Shown here piece by piece: positions 54,001 to 64,000 of a stretch of DNA of 64,000 nucleotides. The translations under genes and the position numbers were made by a program. The DNA is from Trachythela sp. YZ-2020. Its lineage: Eukaryota; Cnidaria; Anthozoa; Malacalcyonacea; Clavulariidae. The notes beneath the pieces are model-generated. The model did no database searches. It had not been told where the DNA came from and was given only the letters and a program-made list of their open reading frames with translations. Each line of letters starts with the position of its first letter. The first letter of the stretch is position 1. Location: the NCBI GenBank assembly GCA_016169945.1, contig JADLSH010000388.1:1956001-2020000 (forward strand), read 5' to 3'.

Positions 54001-57000
54001 AGCTGTTTGTGTCTACCGGTCGGTTTGCAAGTCATTCAGAAGAAGATATTAATCTATTATTAAGAGATAAAGACGGAATACCAAGTGAATTATTGAGACT
54101 TTGACACTTGCTATATAATAAAACACTTATTTAATGAGACCTTGGGAAAACAGCGTGTTTTGTGGCCCCTCGGCCGCTGTTGTTTCCCTCGGTCTCAGTA
54201 AATAAGTGATTATAATTACTCAATCCTGTTGGACTGACATTTTAAAAAATAGTCTTGCTCAAATTTTTCCCAAATGTAATTTTTCTTTTCTTTTATTAAT
54301 TGTACTGCAGTACAATTATTTTTTATACATGGGCAGATGATATCTTACCCTTTTTTACCTTATCTAGCGGTTATAGTTGGTGGTATTGATATGATGTCTC
54401 AGTCCTTGGCTCTTGCTAAAAAGCCTCATATTGTTGTAGGTTAGTAGGTTAAGTATATTATGACAAGTTACAGTAAAATATATTATGACAAGTTACAGTT
54501 ATAGTAAAATTCTCAACGCTGATTGGTTGAGCTACCTCAGATTAATACGTGATAATCACCTTTACTATATTCATTTTGAAATCAATGACATTTCTTGCAA
54601 TCTGATTGGTCAAAAATAGTGCGATTAATTCCCAAATCGCATCATCTTGAGTATTAATCACATCATTTTTAAACCAATCAGATTGAAGCTCTGCACCACA
54701 ACAACCAATCAGATTGAATGATAGAATTCAACTATCCAATCAATTTAAAGAAAATGTGCTCTCGCAAATGACCAAATCTGTTCACCATAAATTGTCAATA
54801 CTCTAGACTGCATTTACTGCAGTTTTTTTTCATAAAAATCAACATAAAGGCAAGTCAAACTTAAAAGAATGTCAAATAATTTTTCACAAATAATACAGGC
54901 CAAATTATCAATAAAATTTTGAATGAAACATTGTCAAAATGTCAACAAAAACAAGTTTCATTTGAGCAACAGCCAAAACTGAACACAAGGCTGTCAAAGG
55001 CACAAGGTATTAAAATATGGAATGATCGATTGTAGTGTCATTATGTTTGAATGCACAAAATGACAAGAAACGTTTAGCAATTTACATGTAAAGTCTACGA
55101 TATCTTCACACTTACTTTTTCGGTCTTTATTTCTAGAAAATCACTCACATTTTTCTTGTTTATACTAAGTCAATTTGTCAAATTACAATTCATGTTGTTG
55201 CTATGCTACGGCATTTCAGGGAATATAGCGGGTTTGTCAATTGTAAACAAAGACTAATCAAATACCGCTTCCGGTTTAAAAAATTATTTAGATTTCAAAA
55301 TGAAGATAATAAAGTGGAAATTGAACTTCGTGTTGTGCAATTTTGGTTGCACGACACGAAGTTCAAACTTGTGATTACAAATCGCACTCCCGCTTCGCTG
55401 TCATGCAATTTTGTAATCACGCATTTGATTTCAGACTAAACTGCACTCCACTCAGTTCAATTACCAAAAGCGTTTTTGTGCCGCTTTTATCGTAAATATT
55501 CAATTAAAATATTTTTGAAATGTGCTTATATTTTTTTCCCAAATAATCACCTATGTCATTTTGCTAAAACAATTATTCGCCTCAGGCTCAGTGAATATCG
55601 GTGAATAAAAACCTTGATGGTTTAAATGCAATTAAAAGTTGTAGCTCAGTCAGCAAAGATGCTAAAATAGTTATTTTATATAAATAGCCACACTATTATC
55701 CCATTTCATTCTAGCAACACCTGGCAGAATAGTTGATCATCTTGAAAACACAAAAGGATTTAATTTGAGACCTCTGAAATTCTTAGTAAGTTTGAATTAA
55801 TATTGTCTCCACCAGGGGCCGGTTGTTGAAAAGCCGGTTAACTTAACCCTGGGTTAGTGGTAACTTTCATACAAGTTTCCTGACATCGGTTATATTAATA
55901 TGAATACTTTTTTCTATCAACCTTGTACTGGGGGATAGAAGTTTTTGTTTATATAGTTTTGAAATAAACAAACATGCAGAAGTATACAAACCAGAACAGC
56001 AGATTAAAATTTAACCCGGGGTTAGCGTTAACCAGCTTTTGAACAACCGGCCCCAGGAGGTTATGTTTTTGCATAATTAGTGCAGATATAGTTTATACAT
56101 TAATACTGGGCAATTACTTTACTTGCAGAATAATGGAGTCTCCAGGCTTCTGAATTCAGGTCTGCAATCGGCAATTGCCGACCTGCAATTGTACTTTTCT
56201 GATGTAAATTTAGAGTAAAGGAGAAAAGCACATGGAGAAATTTTCTTCTGTTACGTTCTGGTTTATAAATGTTAATGTTGGCAATATTACTGCAGGCACA
56301 TTTTATTGAAAACTTAAATTTGCTGACCTGTTGCCGAACTGCTTTCTTTCAGGTTGGCAAACAAATTGCCAACCTGATTTTTCTCTAATTCAGAGGCCAG
56401 TGAGTGAGTCACTATATTGTTGGAAAGATGTGACAGCATCTTTAACCCATTCGTTGGCAATGCACCCAGATGCGCCCTACTTTAGTATTTTATTCTGTCT
56501 AACACCAGACGATTTTACTCGTCAGTGGGTTAATAATGATTCATTGTTTTTGTCCATCAGGTTATGGCAACAGATTTCCACTGATATAATTGGTTTATGT
56601 TGTGGAAATGCCACATAGATATATTTTGTGTTTTAACAAAACAATAAACCAATTATAGTAATTTTGCTATGCAAACATACAAGGAACCGATTACAATTTT
56701 AAATTTTAAAGGTCATGGATGAGGCTGACAGAATTTTAAATATGGACTTTGAAAAAGAGGTTAGTGTTGTATATTAATTTTGTTCTAGTGCAAACACTTC
56801 TATCCTCATTCTTTCATTAAAACAATGAATTTCAAGTGATAAAAACATGTTTTAAAGAAGTTGAAAATTTTGGTCAGATTCACAAAGGGGTACCACTGGT
56901 CCCTTCTCTTAGGTTTTCGATTTTGTTTTCAAAAGTTCCAATCTGGCTTTAAATTACTCCCAAATGTTTGGGAGATGGCTAAAATCTCTTTCTTTCATCA

Positions 57001-60000
57001 AATGGTTAAAATCTTATCTCCTTGAGTTAAATTGCCCAGTTATCATTACTCTAATACCACATTCAACCATTTTGGTGTGAATGCTGGGGAAGGTGGAAAT
57101 CATTTTAGGGGAGGTGCGCGCAGTGGTCATGGCCCCAGCTTCCCTGGGAGGATGGGTCCTAGGATTTAAGACATACTCCCATGAAGTCAACAATGTGACT
57201 CTATGTGTGTAATCTACATACATGTGCATATTAATTATATGTATCAATGTACTTAAGAATTATGACTGCAACTCATCCAATTGAAATTGTGTTCAGATCA
57301 AACATGGCAAGTTGGTTGTAATATATTTGCTATTATTGAACTTTAAGTTATGACTTTGATCCATCATTGCACTTTTTCACAAGGGGAGGTGCATGAATTT
57401 TTCACAAGGGGAGGTGCATTAAAAAATCTCAAGGCAGGTGTAAAATGATCCCACAGGAGGTATGCACCTCTCCACAACTCCCCTCAAAATCTGGCCATAC
57501 AAGCAAGCCCCAAGCAAGCTGCAACCTTGCTTGCATGGGTCCCCCAAAAGGTCGCCCCTTTGCACTTGATACCTATGGCAAAGCCAAAGGGTCCCCCCTT
57601 TGCACTCGATACCTATGGTTGCATTGTTGCAAAGCGTCTAGATTGGGTTATAGGCAACCATAGGTAGGCATATGCCTCCCCCCCCCCTTGGTTTCCGATT
57701 ATTTTTCAAGAGTCCCAATCTTGCTTCAAACTACTCCAAACCGTTTGACAAAAGCTAAAACCTCTTTCTTCATCAAAACAATAATTTGTGATAAAACAAG
57801 TGATAAAACCATGTTTTAAAGAAGTTGGAAATGCAAAGGGGGTCAGATGTAAAGGGGGAACCACAAACAACCATAGGTAGACCCTGTGGTTTTCGGTCTT
57901 TGTTTTAAAAAAGTCCCTAGTATCTTGCTTCAAACTACTCCCAAACGTTTGGAAAAAAGGCTTAAACCGGCTCATTCTTTCATCAAAACAATGATTTTCA
58001 AGTAGTGAGAAAACCATGTTTTAATAAAGAAGTTGGATGCAAAGGCAACCATAGGTAGGCCATCGTCATCACCACCATTACCATCAGCCACCATCATCAG
58101 CCCCCTTCATCACCTCATTTGGGTGTAATTTATTATTTAAATGTAAATGTGCTATTCTATGTGGAAGTTCAATATAACTGTACAATTTATAGGTTGACAA
58201 GTTGCTTAAAGTAATTCCAAAAGAAAGAAGAACTTATCTTTTCTCTGCCACTATGACAAGGAAAGTAAGTATGAGATAAAAAATGCCTGTTCATGTTTAC
58301 TCTTTCGGAGAAGAGTAAGTCTGAGTAAGCAATTTACAATGAAACGAGGTCATTTTAAAAAGGCATATCCTTGGTTTATATCCTGTTCGTGGATATCCTT
58401 GCAAGATCAAGTATTTTCTATTGAAATCCTTGATAGAAAACCCCACTAAATTGTCGCCATGTTTAAAGTATAACTAACCATTTTAGATGTATTTTTCAGT
58501 ATATTGGAAAATTGAAGCACTGACAAATTAAAAACCCTTTTCATCAGGTTAAGAAACTTCAACGTGCGTCGTTACAAGATCCAGTCAAAGTAGAAGTTTC
58601 AACCAAGTAAGTGCTGACCACCCGATGAGAGCAATTTGCACAGGCCCCCAATATTACGATGCCCTAAACGTGAAATGGTGCCCAAAATCCTATCCGGGGA
58701 AGGTTTAACATGTTTTGCAACTCTGCTGTACTGTATATTCCAGCACTTGTGCTGCGTCTGTTGTTTGAGAATTTAACGATATCATGGGGAGCCCCAGGGG
58801 GGACTCTGTCCTGTTTGAGAATATCACATTACAAGTAGATAAATCATATTTTTATGTTTTTATTTTAACAGATATACAACAGTGGAGAAACTTGTACAGA
58901 GTTATATATTTATACCAAGCAAATACAAGGTAAATGTTCAACAATGTCATTTGGAAGGATACGAATATAAATGAAAATAGTAAAATGTAGAAAAATAAAT
59001 GGATCTTGGTTCCAGAGGTTGATTTTTGTCTTATACTCGTTTCGTGAAAAAGAAAAATATATTTGTGGTATAAAATGCTGCCAATCTCGTTCTCATGTAG
59101 AAACAACCAATCACAACACTTTCAACACAATATGATACGTAAAACGTTTATATCAACCAATCAAGGGAGCTTTTTTACGATCCAAAAAGAAGACTAATTC
59201 AAACCATTAAAGGCAGTGCAGTATCTCCTGCTGAGCAATGTGATTTACTGCCCTTAACTTGACAACGTACTGGTATGTGGTGGAGCAATGTTAAATCGAA
59301 ATTCGCGATATGACTGTATGATTATTGTTTACATGCGGGGAGAGTTTTTGAGATGGAAATTTGGAGCGAAAATTATATACATATTTTGTACGTGAAAAAT
59401 GCAAATCGAACATGCGGCCCTGCGATTCCGGTACAGCGTTCTGCCAACTGAGCTACAGAGTCCAGTTGCCAACAGCTGACCACAAGTTCATGTATATATA
59501 TATACCAGGGTGATGACAGTGTTTGGTATAAGAGTAAAATTCTAAATTTTGGGCATAAAATTTAGAGTTTTTGAGCGCTGAGTTTTTGTTAAACAAGAGA
59601 ATTTGATCTATTTTTCTTAGGATTGCTACCTTGTCAGCATATTAAATGATCTCGCTGGAAATTCTTTCATGATATTTTGTGGCACTTGTAATAATGTACA
59701 AAGGTATAGTTCAAATAATTCACTTATGGAATATGAAGAATAGATAAATCGAAATGGGGCTTCGGTGGCGCAGTCGTCAGAGCAAGTGCCTTTCACCTCT
59801 GAGTCTTGAGTTCGATTCTCGCTGAGGACTATACTCATCACACTCATGTGAAAAGAGTAAGTCAACGCTCTGCCGAAAGTCGTGGGTTTTCTCCGGGCAC
59901 TCCGGTTTCCTCCCACAGGGAAGTTGACTGGGTGGGTTATAGGATATACAGATTAGGAAGGTAATATCACAATTGTTGTAAAAATAGATAATGTAGGCTA

Positions 60001-60078
60001 TGTACATAATATAGGTAAGCGAGATACTTAATGTAATCGGTCACTGAAACGCCCCAACGGGGAGTGAGATGAATAATG

Positions 60079-60112
<34 letters not shown>

Positions 60113-62677
60113 TGTATGTATGTATGTATGTATGTATGTATGTATGTATGTATGTATGTATGTATGTATGTATAAATTATATACACGTGTAATAGCAAAA
60201 CTGTACACTGTGTTAATTATTGGATTACTGCAGTACACGTTTTGGCGTTACCCAGTGATCTTAGTTTGTATAAATCACTTTTATTAATTCGCAATAACTT
60301 CAACGGTTTGGGTGAATTAGTTTCTTCGTTTGACTTTAAATTGACCGACTTGGTGCGAATATCGCTTATTATTATATACACAAGCTCTGGATATGAGGTA
60401 TTCTGCAATCTGATTGGTTCTCTACTAGCAGGATATTAGCTCATATCCTGCTAGTAGAGAAAAGTAGAAAAATGGCTGGCAGATTTGGACAATTAAATGA
60501 AGAGGAAATTCAATTTTTACTTGAAAAAGGTGTTTGTTTCAGACATGCGCAGTTGCCAGGGCCGGACCTACGGGTGGGTTTGTGGGGGGGTGTCACACCA
60601 CCCCAGAAATTCTATTTTTGCGTTTCAGTCGGCAGAAGTGCTATTTTAGTCGGCAGACAAAATTATTTTTGATGACTAACAGCAATGTAGTCGGTACAAG
60701 TTCGGCCCTGGCAGTTGCCCTGAGGACGGCCCTGGCAGTTGCCCATGAAAAAGTATGGTTGCTAATGTACAACAATCTCTTTTATAAGTTAATCTTATTT
60801 GTGTGTTTAGAACGACGTTACTTCTCCGAAACCTTGGCCTACATGCTGTTCCATTGCATGGACAAATGAGTCAAGTAGGTTGTAGTTTATTTTTATGGAT
60901 TTGTTGTTGTTGTCGTCGTTGTGATCGTGGATGTTGTCGTTGTTAGTGTCGTCGTTGCTATAATTTATGTTGTTGTCGTCGTTGTTCTTGTCGTTACTGT
61001 CACTGTTGTTATAATTGTTTCAAAATTTATAACTGTCGTTTGTTGTTGTCGTTTGTTGTTGTTAGTCTCGTTGTTGATATAATTGTTGTTGTTGTCGTTG
61101 TCACTATCATTATTGTCATAATTGTTTTTAATTTTATAAATGTCGTTTGTTGTTGCTATTGTTATCGTTTGTTGTTATCGTTGTTATTGCTTTTTGCTGT
61201 TATTGTTGTTGTTTATGCCGATGTTGTTATATTGTTGCTATTGTTGCTGTGGTCTTTGTCGTTGTTGCCTTCATCGTTATTGTTCATATTGTTGTTCTTT
61301 AACTTTTGTTTGTAATAAATATTTTGCTTCAGTCTAAACGTCTTGGTACACTAAACAAGTTCAGATCAAAATCTCGATCAATCTTGGTTGCTACAGACGT
61401 CGCTAGTCGTGGTTTGGATATTCCCCATGTTGATGTTGTTATTAACTTTGATATTCCTACTCATTCGAAGGTTTGTATAAAGTTTAGAACGTCTCGCATG
61501 TTTACTAAACGAGCTACTTGAGTTAACAAGAACTTTGACGTTTCGAGCGAAGGACCTTCGTCTGGAAGTTGGTAGCCAAAGACGAGGACGATGACTGTAT
61601 GGTCTGGTATGGCATGGCATGGCATGGTATGGTATGGTATGGCATGACATGACATGACATGGCATGGTATGGCATGGCATGACATGACATGACATGACAT
61701 GGCATGGTATGGTATGGTATATATTTAAAGTTGAATGCATAGGGAATGATTGCTCAATTTCCCGAGCCATATGCTCGTGTTACAAATGCTCGACTATTTA
61801 CTCTAAGTTAAAATATACCGATATTAAGACAATCGTATTTTGCAGGACTATATTCATCGAGTTGGTCGAACAGCGCGGGCTGGAAGATCAGGACGAGCTA
61901 TAACATTTGTTACTCAGTAAGTATTTATTTGTGTTTTTCAATTTGTCCTTTCCTCGGAAAGAGTGCAACGATGAGCAGTCATCTGATGGCAGTGAAATGT
62001 ACTCAACTACCGGGTGGCGCAAAAAAAAGTACGACTGTCTGATTTAGTATAACTTAAAAACTAAAAGAGCTATTACATTAAAGCTTCGTTGCATTCAGCG
62101 ATGTTTAACTTAAATTTTGATATGTGCCATGTGCATTTTCATGCAATATTGACCGAGATAGCTGCGTTTAAACTTGAGTAAACATTTTTGGAAGTGTCGA
62201 GAATTAGCTAAAACTGGTCTATTAAATAATTTGATAACCAATAGCATTTTACGTTAGTATTCGTTTCAATGAAGTGAAGTTGAAGTTAGAAGGCCAAATG
62301 TTAGAATAAAAGTGAATTATTTCTCACACGTGGCAAGAATTATTATTCATGATTTTTTGCTTTTTCTTGAAGTGCTCTTACGTTATTTAAAGACAAACAA
62401 GCAAGACAAACTTTCTGACTTTTTCTAGGGGGTGCGCACCTTCCCCCCCCCCCCCCCAGTAGATCCGCCTATGATACAGAATGTTTTAGACATGATTGAT
62501 AGTTATAAACTAAATTGATTTTCTTTATATTGAAATTTCCTTCCCAGGTATGATGTAGAACTATATCAACGAATCGAGCAGCTGATTGGAAAAAGATTGC
62601 CGAAATTTGATGTTGTCGAAGAGGAAGTTATGATGTTGGTAGAAAGAGTTACTGAAGCGCAAAGATTTGCAAAAATG
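49109..62677 (+). CDS. DDX47: DEAD-box RNA helicase DDX47 (3' partial, 15 exons)
   Basis: DDX47 (yeast Rrp3) is a nucleolar ATP-dependent RNA helicase of 18S pre-rRNA processing. Exons: 49109-49171, 49265-49358, 51928-52051, 53179-53243, 54368-54439, 55715-55785, 56712-56759, 58193-58264, 58548-58606, 58872-58929, 59621-59703, 60811-60874, 61333-61470, 61846-61916, 62548-62677; 404 codons, all phases close. Visible motifs: Q-motif (GWKKPTKIQ), motif I AETGSGKT (60-67), PTREL (Ia), TPGR (141-144), DEAD (166-169), SAT (197-199), [10 protein letters not shown] (motif V) and [13 protein letters not shown] (motif VI, 341-353). Family-specific stretches such as [20 protein letters not shown] support DDX47 over other DEAD proteins. 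Human DDX47 has 455 residues, so the Lys-rich tail of about 50 lies off the right edge. Oddity: Glu at residue 53 where the family has Gly before [K/R]DIIGLAETG. Confidence 0.96.
49526..50820. mobile_element. 1.3-kb DNA element with 28-bp perfect TIRs, inside DDX47 intron 2
   Basis: Begins CCGGTGTCACAGCGGATTTG followed by a C tract and ends with the exact reverse complement. Both ends contain further palindromic copies of GGACCATATCCGCTAGCGG and its complement (49575-49650 and 50690-50785). Between the ends is AT-rich unique DNA with one ORF. No target-site duplication is visible: the left flank is aaatata, the right flank a G run. I cannot assign it to a superfamily. Confidence 0.75.
49944..50294 (+). 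CDS. Unrecognised 116-codon ORF in the TIR element
   Basis: The first ATG gives 116 residues starting [18 protein letters not shown] and ending in AGTWPISR. The frame is open upstream to about 49827, about 37 codons more without an ATG. The second half ([16 protein letters not shown]) looks like ordinary protein, with mixed hydrophobic and charged residues and no low-complexity bias. It matches no family I know. It could be a real element-encoded protein, a transposase exon, or chance. Confidence 0.35.
   Translation: MSWFDSMVARIYMYSDHHFYLMSHHLLFMGFHSEPFKLSKLKVKIYITVGMVFNAETDTNNRLVIVSRTEAELREIFLSTTSESAWKLNLRENGTEKINQLTIVNRVIAGTWPISR
51671..51810. mobile_element. Palindromic MITE (DDX47 intron 2)
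   Basis: AGACAGTTTTAGAT at the left and ATCTAAATCTGTCT at the right, with inverted GACGTCAAAGACGACGTGAA/ACGTCGTCTTTGACG inside. Confidence 0.75.
52560..52690. repeat. Repeat T1, DDX47 intron 3
   Basis: TTAACCCATTAACTGGCAGT, TAAAATCATCTG and GACACTGGCAGATAATTG as in the array at 46530. Confidence 0.85.
52700..52988. repeat. 29-bp minisatellite (DDX47 intron 3)
   Basis: About 10 units of TTTTCCTAATCACAATAATC plus TGCTCTTCC, with few substitutions. Confidence 0.93.
53418..53655. repeat. Repeat T1, two copies, DDX47 intron 4
   Basis: Two consecutive diverged units, second one shortened. Same AACCCATTAACTGGC and GCAAGCTAATGGGTTAA ends. Confidence 0.85.
53850..54120. mobile_element. TIR element with a fragment of a DUF3504-like protein
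   Basis: Ends TATTATATAGCAAGTGTCAA and inverse (22 bp). Contains GATTGGACAAAA (inverted CCAAT) and an open stretch reading [20 protein letters not shown] before a stop at 54101-54103. Compare the similar fragment at 60472. Confidence 0.6.
55815..56054. mobile_element. MITE with GGGGCCGGTTGTT ends
   Basis: GGGGCCGGTTGTTGAAAAGC at the left and GCTTTTGAACAACCGGCCCC at the right, each followed by GTTAAC and TAACCC motifs. In DDX47 intron 6. Confidence 0.85.
56800..58045. repeat. Diverged ~190-bp tandem/scattered repeat
   Basis: At least three copies (about 56810-57000, 57670-57830, 57870-58050) share TTTCATCAAAACAATGA, CATGTTTTAAAGAAGTTG and CTTCAAACTACTCC. C-rich tracts and short CCTATGG words lie between. 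In DDX47 intron 7. Confidence 0.7.
59402..59463 (-). mobile_element. SINE-3 tRNA-like head, decayed
   Basis: Minus strand CTCTGTAGCTCAGTTGGCAG and CGCATGTTCGATTT match the head at 18961-19036; upstream parts (TGTCATCACCCTGGTATA) are related too. Confidence 0.65.
59759..60171 (+). mobile_element. SINE-1, near full length, with TATG tail
   Basis: Head CTTCGGTGGCGCAGTCGTCA, B box GAGTTCGATTCTCGC, body, and 3' end GCCCCAACGGGGAGTGAG followed by about 21 TATG units (60083-60171). In DDX47 intron 11. Confidence 0.85.
60401..60529 (+). pseudogene. Promoter plus first exon of a DUF3504/Crypton-like gene
   Basis: TTCTGCAATCTGATTGGTTC, a palindrome around GGATATTAGCTCATATCC, then ATG at 60472 and [20 protein letters not shown] ending at a donor-like AAAAAG/gtgttt. 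Many invertebrate DUF3504 (tyrosine-recombinase-like) proteins start with this motif (from memory). No further exons found. Confidence 0.5.
60880..61310. repeat. GTT/GTC trinucleotide-rich block
   Basis: Imperfect TTGTTGTCGTTG and TTGTTATCG runs filling DDX47 intron 12. The long apparent reading frames here are low complexity. Confidence 0.88.
61598..61722. repeat. CATGG/CATGA/TATGG pentamer satellite
   Basis: About 25 five-base units (GGCATGGCATGACATGACAT) in DDX47 intron 13. Confidence 0.9.
62020..62317. mobile_element. M1, half element
   Basis: One arm only: starts CCGGGTGGCGCAAAAAAAAG after TA and stops near the centre of the palindrome (GAAGTTGAAGTTAGAAGGCC). In DDX47 intron 14. Confidence 0.8.
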
Positions 62678-63144
62678 GTGGGTTTTTTATTAGCTTTGCC
62701 GTATGCATATAGAATTAACGACAGGGTGTCCGCAACAGCGTAATTCAATTTACTGCGGATATTTTTGTATAGCCTCATTGCAGCTACGACCTTGTTAAAA
62801 CAAAGGTCCAACTGTAGTAGGTGCTTATTTCACTTCTCGATTGCCTTTGAATTATGAGGAAGGTCTGAAATTCTAAATACTCGTATGCTTCGAATGGCCG
62901 TCTTGCGCTGTCGCCACACTGCAAACGGACTCAGTTAGAGTCATCCATCATTGTCAACATTTTCACAAGCGTACAATGCTGGCTCTTTCGTATAGTGTTA
63001 CTACGTGTGTTCACTAAAATTTCTGATTTGGTAAAAATATTTTCCCTTGAGCTTTTAAAAACTATTATTGTTGACGTCAGCATTATTTTCAAAGCCTGCA
63101 AATACTATGTTATACACACAATTTAGTGATCAAGCCTTGAAATC
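62678..63144. other. DDX47 intron 15 start, nothing recognised
   Basis: No exon, repeat array or mobile element was recognised here. The last DDX47 exon(s) are not found before the window ends. Confidence 0.5.
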
Positions 63145-64000
63145 AGTGTTCGCCAGTAACGAAGACGTTACGAAGTACTTCGTTACTTTATTTTACTTAA
63201 GTAAAAAAATCAGTATTTACTTGTAACGAAGTATTTTTTTTCAAAAAAATGCTTTTTACTTGTAACGAAGTACGATTTTTGTTAAATATTTACTTTTTAA
63301 TTTCGTTACTTTTTTGTTTTCAACACGGACTGGAGATCTGTCTAGAGTGGAGTAAGGGTGGAGAGTGGAGTGATTGATGGTTTTGCATGTGCACGTCAAG
63401 TTGTCAACACGTGCTTGGCATAATTCACCCAGGCTGTTACAAGACACAGTGCTTGTCTGAATGTCTATTTCTGCTTTGTAGTTTGTATTATCAATTGTCA
63501 TTTGCCAAGTTGGTTAATGGTTCAAGAATTTATATTTTGCTTCAGTAGGACTTTTACTTAAGTAAAAATTTTCAGGCAATACTTTTACTTAAGATAGATA
63601 GATAGATTATTTAATCAAATCACATTGCAGCTATAAGCTGAATTGCGTGAGTTCTTAAAAATAAGTATGTACAAGTGAGATTAAAAAGTTAAAAGAGATA
63701 TTAAAATACACAAAGCTAAAGTTTTATTCTAATGCATCAAGCTTTCTTTGATGCCGCAAATTATAATCAATGTAATCAATAGTGTCAGGAATGAAATAAT
63801 TGAGCCTACAGGTGGGATTGCATAAAATTTTCTTAGCTCTTCTTGATGTTCGTCAACTGACTTAATTTTGGCCCGAGATAAGGCATCATTATACGGGATG
63901 CCTGGGAAAGTAAAAGTAAAATTTCTAGGCAATACTTTTACTTCTACTTAAGTATATATTGAGTATATAAATTCAGTATAATTTTCAATACTTTGCTGAA
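63145..64000. mobile_element. hAT-type element, right end outside the window
   Basis: Starts CAGTGTTCGCCAGTAACGAA and is built of TACTTGTAACGAAGTA and TTTTACTTAAGTAAAA motifs. CAGTGTT ends are typical of hAT. It is broken by a LINE at 63591-63927. Confidence 0.6.
63591..63927 (-). pseudogene. 5'-truncated LINE with 16-bp target duplication
   Basis: Minus strand reads SRAKIKSVDEHQEELRK, then in another frame NPTCRLNYFIPDTIDYIDYN and LRHQRKLDALE with a stop; tail (ATCT)n at the left edge. GGCAATACTTTTACTT flanks it exactly (63575-63590, 63928-63943). Confidence 0.88.

Overview
This window is nuclear DNA from an animal. It holds three protein-coding genes, each cut into many short exons (mostly 30-180 bp) with GT-AG introns, spread through AT-rich DNA packed with fold-back transposons, tRNA-derived SINEs, decayed LINE ends and tandem repeats. 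Nothing bacterial, viral or organellar was seen. The repeat style (dense palindromic MITEs, CR1/L2-type LINE ends, SINEs with TATG tails) suggests a marine invertebrate, and I would guess a cnidarian. The sequence alone does not settle the species.

Layout. (1) 184-26226, plus strand: SNX14, a sorting nexin with PXA, RGS, PX and nexin-C regions, in 36 recognisable exons. The membrane-anchor exons lie left of the window and the stop codon is at 26224-26226. (2) 26227-29056: intergenic space between two convergent genes, filled with nested MITEs. (3) 29057-48601, minus strand: a complete 22-exon gene of about 801 codons. Its N-terminal half is coiled-coil and acidic and its C-terminal half consists of HEAT/armadillo helices; the C-terminal half resembles HEATR4. 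Its introns carry the two largest satellites: a 10-bp minisatellite (32972-34555) and a 69-bp satellite (40905-42428). (4) 48602-49108: a 507-bp divergent promoter region. (5) 49109-62677, plus strand: DDX47, a nucleolar DEAD-box RNA helicase, 15 exons (404 codons). Its basic C-terminal tail lies beyond the right edge.

The genes do not form a pathway. SNX14 acts at the ER, DDX47 in pre-rRNA processing, and the HEAT protein is of unknown role. Only the HEAT gene and DDX47 share a control region. Exon phases were checked by hand. The HEAT gene and DDX47 close in frame throughout, the HEAT gene only if two acceptors are chosen by phase. SNX14 closes everywhere except the exon 33/34 junction.

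The most unusual material is in the introns: a 1.3-kb element with 28-bp perfect terminal inverted repeats and an unrecognised ORF (49526-50820); a minisatellite of about 150 decamers grown between transposon ends; a 69-bp higher-order satellite that stays open in one frame and abuts a splice donor; a Pol III B-box inside a perfect hairpin; nested insertions dated by empty sites and target-site duplications; and two small elements that carry the promoter and first codons of what looks like a DUF3504/Crypton-type gene.
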